Below, one piece after another: positions 17,806 to 25,787 of a DNA stretch of 32,460 nucleotides. The notes under the pieces are model-generated. The model saw nothing but the letters and a program-made list of their open reading frames with translations, searched no databases and was not told the DNA's origin. The stretch is taken from assembly GCA_919902665.1 (NCBI GenBank), contig CAKKRK010000129.1:1-32460 (forward strand). Reading direction: 5' to 3'. The DNA is from Nitrospiraceae bacterium (GTDB lineage Bacteria; Nitrospirota; Nitrospiria; Nitrospirales; Nitrospiraceae). Made by a program: the position numbers and the translations under genes. Every line of letters begins with the position of its first letter. Within the stretch, counting starts at the first letter, position 1.

Positions 17806-18568
17806 GGATCAGGAGATCCTCTATGGCCTCCACGCGGTGCGTGAGGCGCTCAAGGCGGGCAGCAGGCCGCTGCAGCGTCTCCTTGTCATCAGGACCGACA
17901 AACAGTTTGCGGACTTGGTCCAGTTGGCACGCTCGCTTCGTGTACCGGTCCACATCCAACCGTCAGCTTCGCTCGATCGGCTGGTACCTGACGGTAGGCA
18001 CCAGGGCATTGTGGCTTTTGCCGCAGCAAAGGCCTATCAGACGGAAGAATCGATTCTTGCCCGCGCCGCACAACGGAATGAGCCGCCGCTCTTAGTGATC
18101 CTGGATGGAGTCGAAGATCCACACAACCTCGGCGCCGTGCTTCGGACAGCAGAGGGAGCTGGTGCCCACGGAGTGTTTATTCCTGAACGCCGGGCCGCCG
18201 GACTGACCTCAGTGGTGGCCAAGGCTTCGGCCGGAGCGATCGATCATATTCCCGTTGCACGCGTAACAAACATGAGTAGATCGATCGAGTCGTTGAAGAC
18301 GGCTGGAGTGTGGATTTACGGGGTGACGCCGTCGGCGGAGAAGCTATTTACGGATGTCGATCTCCGAGGACCGGTTGGGCTCGTCTTGGGAGGAGAAGGA
18401 ACGGGAATCCGACCTGGCGTCTTGCAGCATTGCGATGAATGCGTCCGCATTCCTCTGAGTGGCCAGGTCGAATCGTTGAATGTGTCCGCTGCGGCAGCCA
18501 TCGTCCTCTTTGAGGTGGTTCGGCAACGCCGAGTAACCCAGGACCGGCCTGACTCTAGCGGATCTTGA
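17780..18568 (+). CDS. rlmB: 23S rRNA (guanosine-2'-O-)-methyltransferase RlmB-type (SpoU/TrmH family)
   Basis: A SPOUT-class 2'-O-ribose methyltransferase. Residues 12-85 form the L30e-like RNA-binding domain (EILYGLHAVREAL). The knotted methyltransferase domain shows motif 1 DGVEDPHNLGAVLRTAE (109-125, N116), motif 2 LVLGGEGTGI (201-210) and motif 3 IPLSGQVESLNVSAAAAI (224-241). RlmB modifies G2251 of 23S rRNA; TrmH-family members acting on other RNAs cannot be excluded. The frame extends to 17657, inside cysS, but the ATG at 17780 with a GAGGAC ribosome site gives the normal length (262 residues). A cysS-rlmB pairing is common in bacteria. Its 3' end overlaps the opposing LuxR gene by 14 bases. 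Confidence 0.93.
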   Translation: MAPAGGSDKDQEILYGLHAVREALKAGSRPLQRLLVIRTDKQFADLVQLARSLRVPVHIQPSASLDRLVPDGRHQGIVAFAAAKAYQTEESILARAAQRNEPPLLVILDGVEDPHNLGAVLRTAEGAGAHGVFIPERRAAGLTSVVAKASAGAIDHIPVARVTNMSRSIESLKTAGVWIYGVTPSAEKLFTDVDLRGPVGLVLGGEGTGIRPGVLQHCDECVRIPLSGQVESLNVSAAAAIVLFEVVRQRRVTQDRPDSSGS

Positions 18569-18833
18569 GTGCGCCGCCCTGGATGGCCATCTTCAGCAGC
18601 TGAGCCGTATTCGATACGCGCATTTTTTTCATCATATTAGCGCGGTGGGCCTCAACGGTTTTGACACTGATCTTCAAGCGTTGCCCGATTTCCTTGTTCT
18701 TAAATCCCGCCCAGATCAATTCCAGAATTTCCTGTTCGCGTGACGTGAGCGACTCAGGCCGTTTTGTGCGTGCAGGAGGTTCAAGATTAGCAAGAGATTT
18801 CTGCGGCCGTGGCTTTTTGGTTGTCTTCGGCAT
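18555..18833 (-). CDS. Stand-alone LuxR-type HTH regulator
   Basis: This 92-residue protein is nearly all a LuxR/GerE DNA-binding domain: PESLTSREQEILELIWAGFKNKEIGQRLKISVKTVEAHRANMMKK covers about 26-70. It has the conserved TxRE, the recognition helix SVKTVEAHR and the usual C-terminal helix. The preceding 25 residues are basic and Pro-rich, and there is no receiver, autoinducer or ATPase domain. It therefore lacks an obvious input and may act constitutively, by level or through partner proteins, like other GerE-type single-domain regulators. It is convergent with rlmB and divergent from pilD, with 173 bases between the two starts that hold inverted repeats. Control of pilD or pilus genes is an inference from position only. 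Confidence 0.88.
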   Translation of the reverse strand: MPKTTKKPRPQKSLANLEPPARTKRPESLTSREQEILELIWAGFKNKEIGQRLKISVKTVEAHRANMMKKMRVSNTAQLLKMAIQGGALKIR

Positions 18834-18901
18834 AACAGTTAGTTCTCCATACTACTTAGGTCTATGGTATCAGGTATACTCATATACGCAAACGTGAATC
18901 A

Positions 18902-18918
18902 CGCACTCTTCGAGTGCG
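18902..18918 (+). promoter_or_regulatory. Inverted repeat in the luxR-pilD divergent region
   Basis: CGCACTCTTCGAGTGCG is a perfect 7-bp inverted repeat with a 3-base centre, with no following T-run. A second small palindrome, GTATA-CTCA-TATAC, lies at 18874-18887. Both sit between divergent starts and are candidate operators, possibly for the LuxR-type protein. Function is inferred. Confidence 0.35.
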
Positions 18919-19006
18919 GTCATTATGGAATGATCGTTCTCGAATGTAAAGAAAGGCATTTCGGCCTTAGTAGGGTTACTGGGTAAGGAAAGAACTCTGG
19001 GCAATT

Positions 19007-19792
19007 ATGCATGATGGACCAATCCTGTTTCCACTCCTAATTGTCGGCCTTTTTGGTGCACTCATCGGTAGCTTTCTCAACGTCTGTATCTATCGGTTGC
19101 CACGGCAGGAATCGATCGCGTGGCCCGGCTCTCATTGTCCAGGCTGTTCTCATCCCATTGCCTGGTACGACAACATTCCCATCGTCAGTTACGTGATGTT
19201 GGTCGGACAGTGCAGGCATTGTGGGGTGCGCATTCCTTTCCGCTATCCCATGGTCGAGATCCTGAATGCCTTAGGTTATGTAGGGCTCTTCTGGTTCTTC
19301 GGCCCAAGCTGGGCTGCAGCGGCGTACGGCTTGCTCTATTCAGCCCTTCTTGTGGTAGCCGGGACGGATCTTTCTCATAAGATTATCCCCAATGCCGTCA
19401 CGTTTCCGGGGATCATTGTGGGCCTCGTCTGTGCCGCCACCGTTCTACCCATTGGCTTCCTGGATAGCATGCTGGGACTTCTCGTCGGAGGAGGAATCCT
19501 GTGGCTTTTAGCGTGGGCCAGCCCCTATCTCTTTGGGAAAGAGGGGATGGGGGGAGGGGACATCAAGCTTCTGGCGATGATAGGTGCGTTTCTGGGATGG
19601 AAGCCTGCCCTGATGACGATCATGGTAGGGTCGTTGTTGGGATCACTTGTGGGGCTTACCCTTATCGCCACACGGGTGATCAAACGAGGAGACTATATTC
19701 CCTTCGGACCGTTTCTGGTTTGTGGTGCGCTGGTTTCACTTTTCTTTGGCCAGTTTCTCCTTGATTGGTATCAAGGGCTATTGGCCGGATAA
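19007..19792 (+). CDS. pilD: Prepilin peptidase / N-methyltransferase PilD
   Basis: PilD cleaves the leader of type IV prepilins and pseudopilins after the conserved Gly and methylates the new N-terminus. The 261 residues show the cytoplasmic zinc loop with two Cys pairs (C44/C47 and C69/C72), the first catalytic Asp in AGTDLSHKIIPN (D121) and the second in MGGGDIKLLAMIGAFLGW (D185), among several membrane segments. The full N-terminal domain means both peptidase and methyltransferase functions. It precedes the pseudopilin genes, its expected substrates. The ATG at 19007 gives the typical start; AAGGAAAG lies somewhat far upstream. Confidence 0.97.
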   Translation: MHDGPILFPLLIVGLFGALIGSFLNVCIYRLPRQESIAWPGSHCPGCSHPIAWYDNIPIVSYVMLVGQCRHCGVRIPFRYPMVEILNALGYVGLFWFFGPSWAAAAYGLLYSALLVVAGTDLSHKIIPNAVTFPGIIVGLVCAATVLPIGFLDSMLGLLVGGGILWLLAWASPYLFGKEGMGGGDIKLLAMIGAFLGWKPALMTIMVGSLLGSLVGLTLIATRVIKRGDYIPFGPFLVCGALVSLFFGQFLLDWYQGLLAG

Positions 19793-19822
19793 CGGCTCCC
19801 CTGGCCGATCCCCCCATTTCGT

Positions 19823-19872
19823 ACTGTATCTCTTCTGTCAAGAACTGTATCTCTTGAGGTACTGTTCCTCTC
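19823..19872 (+). promoter_or_regulatory. Short direct repeats upstream of the pseudopilin operon
   Basis: ACTGTATCTCTT occurs at 19823-19834 and again at 19844-19855, 21 bases apart, about two helical turns. A degenerate third copy, ACTGTTCCTCTC, starts at 19861. The pilD-to-pilin gap (19793-20088) contains little else recognisable: no convincing sigma70 or sigma54 promoter. The repeats could bind an activator, which is inference. Confidence 0.35.
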
Positions 19873-20008
19873 CGCGGTCATTTCCTTCCATCTAGACGGT
19901 GTGTCTTCCAGGTCAACCCGGACCTTTCTCCTATTGGCTCTACTTGGTTCCATCGATTCAATAGCTTAGGGACTTTTAGTCAGCCCTTGCTTGATACGGA
20001 GTCAATCT

Positions 20009-20092
20009 ATGGGGGCTTCAATTATGAGTGGCATGCGTTTTGAGATAGCGTCGCACTACCAAACCAGTGCAGACAGTGTGAGGAGAGTATGA
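20009..20092 (+). CDS. Possible 27-residue leader ORF coupled to the first pseudopilin gene
   Basis: An ATG at 20009 with GGAG 8 bases upstream opens 27 codons. They end at a TGA (20090-20092) that overlaps the ATG of the next gene as ATGA. The peptide (starting MGASIMSGM) resembles nothing I know. The ribosome site and the overlap suggest translational coupling, but an ORF this short can arise by chance. Confidence 0.25.
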   Translation: MGASIMSGMRFEIASHYQTSADSVRRV

Positions 20093-20520
20093 AGCAAGAA
20101 GGCAAGACATTGATGGAGCTCATGGTGGTCGTGGCGATTATAGGGATAGTCGCCACGATGGCCCTCCCCAACTACTCGGTCCTCAACTCGCGCACTCAGG
20201 TCCGTTGTACGACCGAAGAAATTGCTTCGGAACTGCGCCTTGCACGCCAACTGGCGATGACCTATCGGGATCGTGTTCGAATCATCGTCGACCGGGAACA
20301 GCAGGCCCTTACTACTCAGTTCGTCAACAGCGCCACCACGCATCACACGTATCACTATGGAGGAAAGGGGATTGTGATCGAAGAGCCCAGTGCTGGGCCA
20401 GAAATCCTCTTCCATCCAAGTGGACGTTCGGCCAGTGCCACGACGATTGAACTTCACAGCCTAGAAGGGCAGATCAAGCAGCTCACCGTGAGCATCATGG
20501 GCCGGGTCTCTCTCCTATGA
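20089..20520 (+). CDS. GspH/FimT-family pseudopilin (first cassette)
   Basis: A minor pseudopilin of 143 residues with a very short leader: cleavage is expected after G5, giving KTLMELMVVVAIIGIVATMA with the Glu at +5 (E10) and one long hydrophobic helix. The globular part (TEEIASELRLARQLAMTYRDRV, then beta strands ending in HPSGRSA) is the FimT/GspH type, which primes pilus assembly and in some bacteria binds DNA. Lys at +1 instead of Phe or Met is unusual. The ribosome site GAGGAG precedes the ATG. The stop overlaps the next gene by 4 bases. It is one of two FimT-like genes in the window; the other is at 25788. Confidence 0.88.
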   Translation: MKQEGKTLMELMVVVAIIGIVATMALPNYSVLNSRTQVRCTTEEIASELRLARQLAMTYRDRVRIIVDREQQALTTQFVNSATTHHTYHYGGKGIVIEEPSAGPEILFHPSGRSASATTIELHSLEGQIKQLTVSIMGRVSLL

Positions 20521-21002
20521 GACGAACAATGAAGAATGATGGCTTCAGTCTGATCGAAGTGATGGTAGCGATGGTGATTGCAGGAGTTGCACTGATGGGT
20601 ACCCTGAGCGCAGTGGAGGCTTCGTCCAGGTATATACGACAGGGCGGTTTGAACAGTAAGGCGATCGAGTTGGCCCAGGCAAGGTTGGAAGCAAAACGTT
20701 CCTGTCGTTGGCAGTCCCTCCTGGACGATGACCTCGATCACGATGGCATTCCAGAAACGCTCATGGCCGATGATGGCCAAGGCTCTGACATAACGGCGGG
20801 TGATGGGATCTACACAGCTGGCTACGAGCGTGACGGGGTGACGGTCGTGTGGACGATTGAAGCTGAACCTCAAGGGCCACTGCGCTCCGCCGGCATGGTG
20901 AGGATTCGAGCGGTCGCGTCCTACTCAGGCCTTAACGGGCACAAGAGAGAAGTGCAGGTGGCAACCATTCGAACCAATCCAAACTTTGTGGGGCAACGAT
21001 GA
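20517..21002 (+). CDS. PilV/GspI-like minor pseudopilin (first cassette)
   Basis: This 161-residue pseudopilin has cleavage expected after G9, producing FSLIEVMVAMVIAGVALMG with Glu at +5 (E14). It resembles PilV/GspI. The globular domain contains an acidic stretch at about residues 69-100 with DLDHDGIPE, a calcium-loop-like DxDxDG pattern, and GDGIYTAG, unusual for this family. The start overlaps the previous stop (ATGA) and has no ribosome site of its own, so it depends on coupling. An ATG at 20529 is an alternative giving a five-residue leader before G. The stop overlaps the next gene. PilV-type proteins bridge the minor pilin tip complex. Confidence 0.85.
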   Translation: MRRTMKNDGFSLIEVMVAMVIAGVALMGTLSAVEASSRYIRQGGLNSKAIELAQARLEAKRSCRWQSLLDDDLDHDGIPETLMADDGQGSDITAGDGIYTAGYERDGVTVVWTIEAEPQGPLRSAGMVRIRAVASYSGLNGHKREVQVATIRTNPNFVGQR

Positions 21003-21757
21003 ATCAAAAAGATGTCACCAGGTCGGACAGGCGGGGCCGGCGCTCCATCCGCTTTCTATTCGACAAGCGTGGAGTGTGTCTGACCGAACTGATGGTCAGT
21101 TTGACGGCCGGAGTGATCGTATTGGCTGCGGCGTTGAATGCCTTCAATGTCGCGCAGGTCCATGCGAGCAAACAGCAAAACAACCTGAGACACCAGCAAG
21201 ACCTCCGACTAGGGCTAGAGGTGTTCGAGCAAGAGGTTCGTTTGGCGGTTGCCGAGTCGATCGTCTCAACAACTCCGGATGCATTTCGCTTTCATGCCAA
21301 TATCAACGCCCATCGAACGATGACCACTGGTCCGGTTGTGCCGGGTCAATCAGTTATTACGGTGCAGGATGGCAGGGGATGGAGTGAGGGAAAGACCGTC
21401 ATCATTTGCGGTCAGCAGGCCTGCGAAACCCATCGACTCTCCAAGTCAGGGCAGCACTATCAGCTGACCTTGACTGAACCGGTGGCCTCGTCCTTTCCAG
21501 CCGGTGCCTCTGTGGAAGTGAACAATCGGGTGGGTTATTACACCAAACGAAATGAAAACGGAACAGTGAAGCTTATGCGGGTGGTCGACGGAGGAGCGAA
21601 TACACTCATCGGAGATTTGGAAGATCTACATTTTTCGTATTGGGACGAGCATGGGCATGTCACGCAGCAGCCATCGCTCGTAAAGCGAGTCGTGCTTGAA
21701 ATTGAGTCGAATCACTCCCTGCATCGAATGATGCGGGAAGTGAGCCTTCGATCATAG
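20999..21757 (+). CDS. PilW/GspJ-like minor pseudopilin (first cassette)
   Basis: A 252-residue pseudopilin with a long basic leader (25 residues, many Arg), then cleavage after G25 to give VCLTELMVSLTAGVIVLAAAL with Glu at +5 (E30). The order and the C-terminal IGDLEDLHFSYWDEHG are typical of PilW, in which this segment marks the family. Two Cys (in ICGQQACETH) may form a disulfide in the periplasm. The start overlaps the PilV-like stop. PilW proteins form the minor-pilin tip complex with PilV and PilX. The protein is shorter than the PilW of the second cassette (378 residues). Confidence 0.85.
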   Translation: MNQKDVTRSDRRGRRSIRFLFDKRGVCLTELMVSLTAGVIVLAAALNAFNVAQVHASKQQNNLRHQQDLRLGLEVFEQEVRLAVAESIVSTTPDAFRFHANINAHRTMTTGPVVPGQSVITVQDGRGWSEGKTVIICGQQACETHRLSKSGQHYQLTLTEPVASSFPAGASVEVNNRVGYYTKRNENGTVKLMRVVDGGANTLIGDLEDLHFSYWDEHGHVTQQPSLVKRVVLEIESNHSLHRMMREVSLRS

Positions 21758-21767
21758 GAGTGAAGAC

Positions 21768-23234
21768 ATGTTCTATTGGACTATCAAAGACGGTCAGCAG
21801 GGAATTGCGCTTCTGGGAGCGATGATCGTCGCGCTCATGCTCTCGCTGTTGGGTGTCACGCTTCTCAATCTCGCCGGACAAGAGGTCGTCAGTGCTGGGT
21901 TAGCAAACCAGGCATCGGTTGCCCAGCAACTTGCCGATGGGGCCGGTGAGTTGGTGGTGGCCTGGTTTCACAGCCCTCAGACAACTACGGACTTACCTCA
22001 GCTGTCGTCTCTTCGTGAAAAGAGACTTCATGATAGGGAAGGAGCACCATCATTCTTTGATGCGTCTGGCCGATCACAATTCGTGGGCACGGCGGATCAG
22101 CCGGATGTACGGTTACAGGCAGGCAATCCCTCAGATAACAGACTATTGAACGATCCTGAGATAGGGATATTTCGCACCATGACCCATCTAGGACACGTGG
22201 AAGAAGTCAAAGTCTATGGGCCGTCCAAGCCGGGCCTCCTCTGCACAATTGACACCACGGTGGCAACAAATACCAATCCTCCGGTTCGGCAATCGATTCT
22301 CATGCAGATGGGCGCGCTGGACGTACCGCCGTTAAGGGCTGCTGTGCAGGTGGGCCAGCAGCTCGGCCGCTTCCAGGTAGGAAGTGAATCACCGGTCTTT
22401 GTGCATTGGGGTGAGTTAAAGGTAGGGGGTGATCTGATTCTCGCACAGCTTGATGAGATCCCACTGAAGAGTGCGCTTGCTCCAGTCACCGGGCAGGCCT
22501 ATGACGAAATGATGCCACGCGAAGATCGATGGGTGGAAGCGTGGATAGGCGGGACGGTTCAGGTGACACATATAGCATCAGAACAAACTCCTAGTTTCCC
22601 CCACAATCTTCATATAGGTCAGAATCCGACTCCGGGCGTTGGTCTTGATCAGTGGACCTATGAGCACCTCAAGCGAGTGGCAAAACGATTCGGGCGCTAT
22701 TTCGCCATTGATCGCGAAGGCTTTCTGTATCCGCAAGGCATTGTCGAACCAGGACGTGGCATCTCCCCAGACGAGGTATTTCGATCACAGGGAAACGGCG
22801 ATCAGCAGGGTCTGATCTTCATTGACACGCTCGATCAGACGGCCCCCCGCCTGGACAATCTCGGGGTGGTCAGATTACAGGATCCGTACTTTGAAGGCAT
22901 GGCGGTTGTGCAAGGCCACATTGTGCTTGCGCCCAGTGGATCAGGACAGTCCATCAAGGTCCTGAGTCCTCTGTCAGATCAGGGTACCGCTATCGCTCGG
23001 ACGCCCGTTCAACTCTCGGGCGTGCATGTCAACGGGGTGCTCCACGCAAGCGGGGATATTACGATAGCCGGAAGAGTTCGAGTGTATGGAGCAGTGGCAG
23101 CAGGTGGGACGATTACCTCTGCCAGTTCAGGAAGCACACTGGAGGTGTGGTATGACCACGATCTCAGTCGAGGGCTCTATCGTGGATTGCCCGTGGTCTA
23201 TCGTGCCCCTGGTACATGGATGACGCGATATTGA
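21768..23234 (+). CDS. Large PilX-like pilus assembly protein (first cassette)
   Basis: The N-terminus has a PilX-type helix, GIALLGAMIVALMLSLLGVTLLNLAGQE, with possible cleavage after G12 and Gly instead of Glu at +5, as is usual for PilX/GspK. The total of 488 residues is more than twice the usual PilX (about 150-220). The middle has no domain I recognise. The C-terminal 110 residues (VQLSGVHVNGVLHASGDITIAGRVRVYGAVAAGGTI) show short Gly-punctuated strand repeats like bactofilin-type or beta-helical surfaces. Its position after FimT, PilV and PilW equals that of PilX, and no PilY1 follows here. It may combine tip-capping and adhesion functions; this is inference. Confidence 0.75.
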   Translation: MFYWTIKDGQQGIALLGAMIVALMLSLLGVTLLNLAGQEVVSAGLANQASVAQQLADGAGELVVAWFHSPQTTTDLPQLSSLREKRLHDREGAPSFFDASGRSQFVGTADQPDVRLQAGNPSDNRLLNDPEIGIFRTMTHLGHVEEVKVYGPSKPGLLCTIDTTVATNTNPPVRQSILMQMGALDVPPLRAAVQVGQQLGRFQVGSESPVFVHWGELKVGGDLILAQLDEIPLKSALAPVTGQAYDEMMPREDRWVEAWIGGTVQVTHIASEQTPSFPHNLHIGQNPTPGVGLDQWTYEHLKRVAKRFGRYFAIDREGFLYPQGIVEPGRGISPDEVFRSQGNGDQQGLIFIDTLDQTAPRLDNLGVVRLQDPYFEGMAVVQGHIVLAPSGSGQSIKVLSPLSDQGTAIARTPVQLSGVHVNGVLHASGDITIAGRVRVYGAVAAGGTITSASSGSTLEVWYDHDLSRGLYRGLPVVYRAPGTWMTRY

Positions 23235-23321
23235 GCTGTAGACGAAGCTCGAGTGCTATCAGTGAGAAAGACCGAGACATAAAAATAACTTCTTATTGTC
23301 GATGTGAAAGGATGAGATAGA

Positions 23322-25148
23322 ATGATCACGCAAAGCGTTGAGATTCATCAGAAACGGAAGATCCTTTCTGCTGCCAGCCTGAAAAAGCCGTCGATGGCCA
23401 AACCACCACGCAAGATGACAATGGGGCGCAGTCTCTTAGACTGTATCGCCTATCGTGGGCTCATCAAACAGGCGGATCTCGATGCTGCAATCGAAGAATC
23501 TCTATCACGAGAAATTGATCTGGAGACTCTCTTGCTCGATAAGTACCGCGTCCCAAAGTCTGCACTCGGATCCGCGCTCGGTGAATTCTACCAATGCTCG
23601 TACGTCTCCTATGATGAGCGCACCGTCATCGACCCAGATCTCTTGAAAAACCTCAGTTGCGATTATCTCAGGCGAAGCTCTTGGGTTCCCTTGAAGCGAC
23701 AGGGGACGGTCCTCGATATTCTCATCAATGATCCGCATGATCTGGAGCAAGGGCTCGATATACGACGCGCGTTCCCTGGCACGACGGTACGCTTCTCAGT
23801 CGGGCTTCGGCGGGATATCGAACAATATCTCCTTGTCGCAACAGGGCAAGCCAATGGGGGATCGATCACCGAGATCCTGGGGGAACTCGTTGATGAAGCG
23901 GGCATCGAACGGAACGGCGAGGCCGAGTCAGGAGAGATCGATGAAAACGACTCAGCCATCGTGCGCCTCGCGAATCAAGTGATCGCCGAGGCGTATCGAT
24001 TGGGCGCCTCTGATGTCCACATCGAACCCTATTCGGATCGCAAGGAAACAGCGGTACGGTTCCGTGTCGATGGAACCTGTTTTACCTATATGCGGATTCC
24101 TGCCGTCTATCGGCGTGCCATTGTGTCGAGGTTGAAGATCATGGCCAACCTCGACATAGCCGAGCGACGGAAACCTCAGGACGGCAAAATCCGCTACAAA
24201 TTAGCAAAGGATCGTGAAATCGAATTGCGGGTCGCGACCTTACCTACCGCAGGCAACAATGAAGACGTGGTCCTGCGTCTTCTCACGGCAAAGGACACCA
24301 TGCCCTTAGAGGCCATGGACTTTTCTCAAGACGTGCTGCAGATCGTTAAAGAACTGTCCGAACATCCGCATGGAATTTTCCTTTGTGTGGGGCCGACTGG
24401 ATCAGGGAAAACCACCACGCTGCACGCTGTCATGAAACACATCAACACCGATGAGCGAAAGATCTGGACCGCCGAGGATCCCATCGAGATTACACAGGAA
24501 GGGTTACGACAGGTTCAGGTGCATCCTAAAATCGGGTTTACCTTTGCCACGGCGATGCGCGCATTCCTTCGGGCCGACCCGGACGTGATTATGATCGGGG
24601 AAATGCGCGACAAAGAAACGGCCGATATCGCGATTGAAGCGTCGCTCACCGGCCATCTGGTAATGAGCACGCTCCATACCAACAGCTCTGTGGAAACAAT
24701 CACTCGACTGCTGGACATGGGTTGCGACTCGTTCAACTTTGCCGACTCGATGTTGGGGGTACTGGCCATGCGCCTCTGCAAGCGCATTTGTTCTGACTGC
24801 AAAGAAACCTACCACCCAACTCAGCAAGAGTATGACGAACTCGTGCAAGGCTATGGAGCGCGATACTGGGAAAAGCTCGGAGTGACCTACACGGAAGACT
24901 GGACCCTCTCTCGTGGACGTGGGTGCGAGATTTGTAATCACAGCGGGTTTAAGGGACGAGTGGCACTGCACGAACTCCTGGTTGGGTCTGAAGATATCAA
25001 GAATCTGATCCAGGCCAAAGCGAGGACAGCCGAAATTCTCAGCGTGGCAATGCGGGATGGAATGGTCACCTTGTTGCAGAATGGGATCCAGAAGGTGCTG
25101 AAAGGTCTAACGACCTATCGGCAAGTCCGAGCGGTTGCGATAAAGTAG
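23322..25148 (+). CDS. PilB/GspE-family assembly ATPase
   Basis: A hexameric secretion ATPase that powers pilus or pseudopilus extension. About residues 35-180 match an MshEN-like N-terminal region, but it is diverged and lacks the clear c-di-GMP-binding repeats of MshE. The catalytic part shows SDVHIEPY, VAERRKPQDG-like AERRKPQDGK, Walker A GPTGSGKTT (357-365), the Asp box EDPIE, Walker B MIGEMRD (E427), the His box and zinc Cys pairs C490/C493 and C535/C538. The zinc motif marks it as PilB/GspE rather than the retraction ATPase PilT. It stands alone between the two pseudopilin cassettes, 87 bases after the first, with a GGATGAG ribosome site; a PilC partner is not in the window. Confidence 0.93.
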   Translation: MITQSVEIHQKRKILSAASLKKPSMAKPPRKMTMGRSLLDCIAYRGLIKQADLDAAIEESLSREIDLETLLLDKYRVPKSALGSALGEFYQCSYVSYDERTVIDPDLLKNLSCDYLRRSSWVPLKRQGTVLDILINDPHDLEQGLDIRRAFPGTTVRFSVGLRRDIEQYLLVATGQANGGSITEILGELVDEAGIERNGEAESGEIDENDSAIVRLANQVIAEAYRLGASDVHIEPYSDRKETAVRFRVDGTCFTYMRIPAVYRRAIVSRLKIMANLDIAERRKPQDGKIRYKLAKDREIELRVATLPTAGNNEDVVLRLLTAKDTMPLEAMDFSQDVLQIVKELSEHPHGIFLCVGPTGSGKTTTLHAVMKHINTDERKIWTAEDPIEITQEGLRQVQVHPKIGFTFATAMRAFLRADPDVIMIGEMRDKETADIAIEASLTGHLVMSTLHTNSSVETITRLLDMGCDSFNFADSMLGVLAMRLCKRICSDCKETYHPTQQEYDELVQGYGARYWEKLGVTYTEDWTLSRGRGCEICNHSGFKGRVALHELLVGSEDIKNLIQAKARTAEILSVAMRDGMVTLLQNGIQKVLKGLTTYRQVRAVAIK

Positions 25149-25181
25149 CCTTGTGAGGAGAGAAGCAACCAGTTGAACCTG

Positions 25182-25502
25182 CTAGGGGGTTTGCTCCAAC
25201 AAGAGGGTAAACGCTTTCAGTTTCATGAGCATATCGGGTCGAACGCGGATGAATTCCAGCCCACATCGGTGCCCGGAAACCCAGCGAACCCCAGCCAATT
25301 TGATCGTAGCTGGCTCTTCGCCGTTTACAAGCTCGATATCCAGCGTAATGTAGGTCGAGACCGATGGAAGGTGCTCCGTCGTGATGGCACACCCCTGTGC
25401 CGAAAGGTTTAAGACAGTTCCGTCCGACGTGACTCCATTGCTGCACAGTTTGCAAGGAAGCTGGACGGCAAACCGCTGGACCTTGCGAAACTCTCGTTTC
25501 AT
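25182..25502 (-). CDS. PilZ-domain protein (cyclic-di-GMP receptor)
   Basis: A single-domain PilZ protein of 106 residues (from the ATG at 25502; the GTG at 25517 would add five). The ligand-binding motifs are present: an RxxxR pattern (R6 and R10 in REFRKVQR) and NLSAQG (32-37), matching (D/N)xSxxG. It then shows beta strands ending in GVRWVSGHRCGLEFI. This is expected to bind cyclic-di-GMP in the cytoplasm, unlike the non-binding PilZ of the Pseudomonas pilus system. It is convergent with the ATPase gene (33 bases apart) and divergent from the second pseudopilin cassette, suggesting control of pilus extension by the second messenger, an inference from position. Confidence 0.9.
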   Translation of the reverse strand: MKREFRKVQRFAVQLPCKLCSNGVTSDGTVLNLSAQGCAITTEHLPSVSTYITLDIELVNGEEPATIKLAGVRWVSGHRCGLEFIRVRPDMLMKLKAFTLLLEQTP

Positions 25503-25787
25503 GCGATTTCTTCTCACCTCTGCAGATTGAATCCTACCCGATCCTCCGCCTGTTGTCCTAACCCTCTGTCATCTGCAGGAACGATTACTCGCATAATTCC
25601 AGTGCTGGATCGCCACCCCATGAACAAAACCCGTACACAGTCCTGGGCGAAAATTGTCGTACATAGGCGCACAAAATGACCGAATTTGGTTGGCGCCATC
25701 AGGGAATGAATCCTATCAAATCATGAAGTTAGAGGGGGGGCACGTCTTACTGGGAGCGGCATGCCCCTTGCTCGGTCAGGAGGTGCC

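Noticed and set aside
19940..19960. Possible sigma54 promoter before the pseudopilin operon
   Set aside because: A TTGGC...TTGG pattern exists, but the spacing between the GG and the second element is 10 rather than 12 and the GC of the -12 box is missing.
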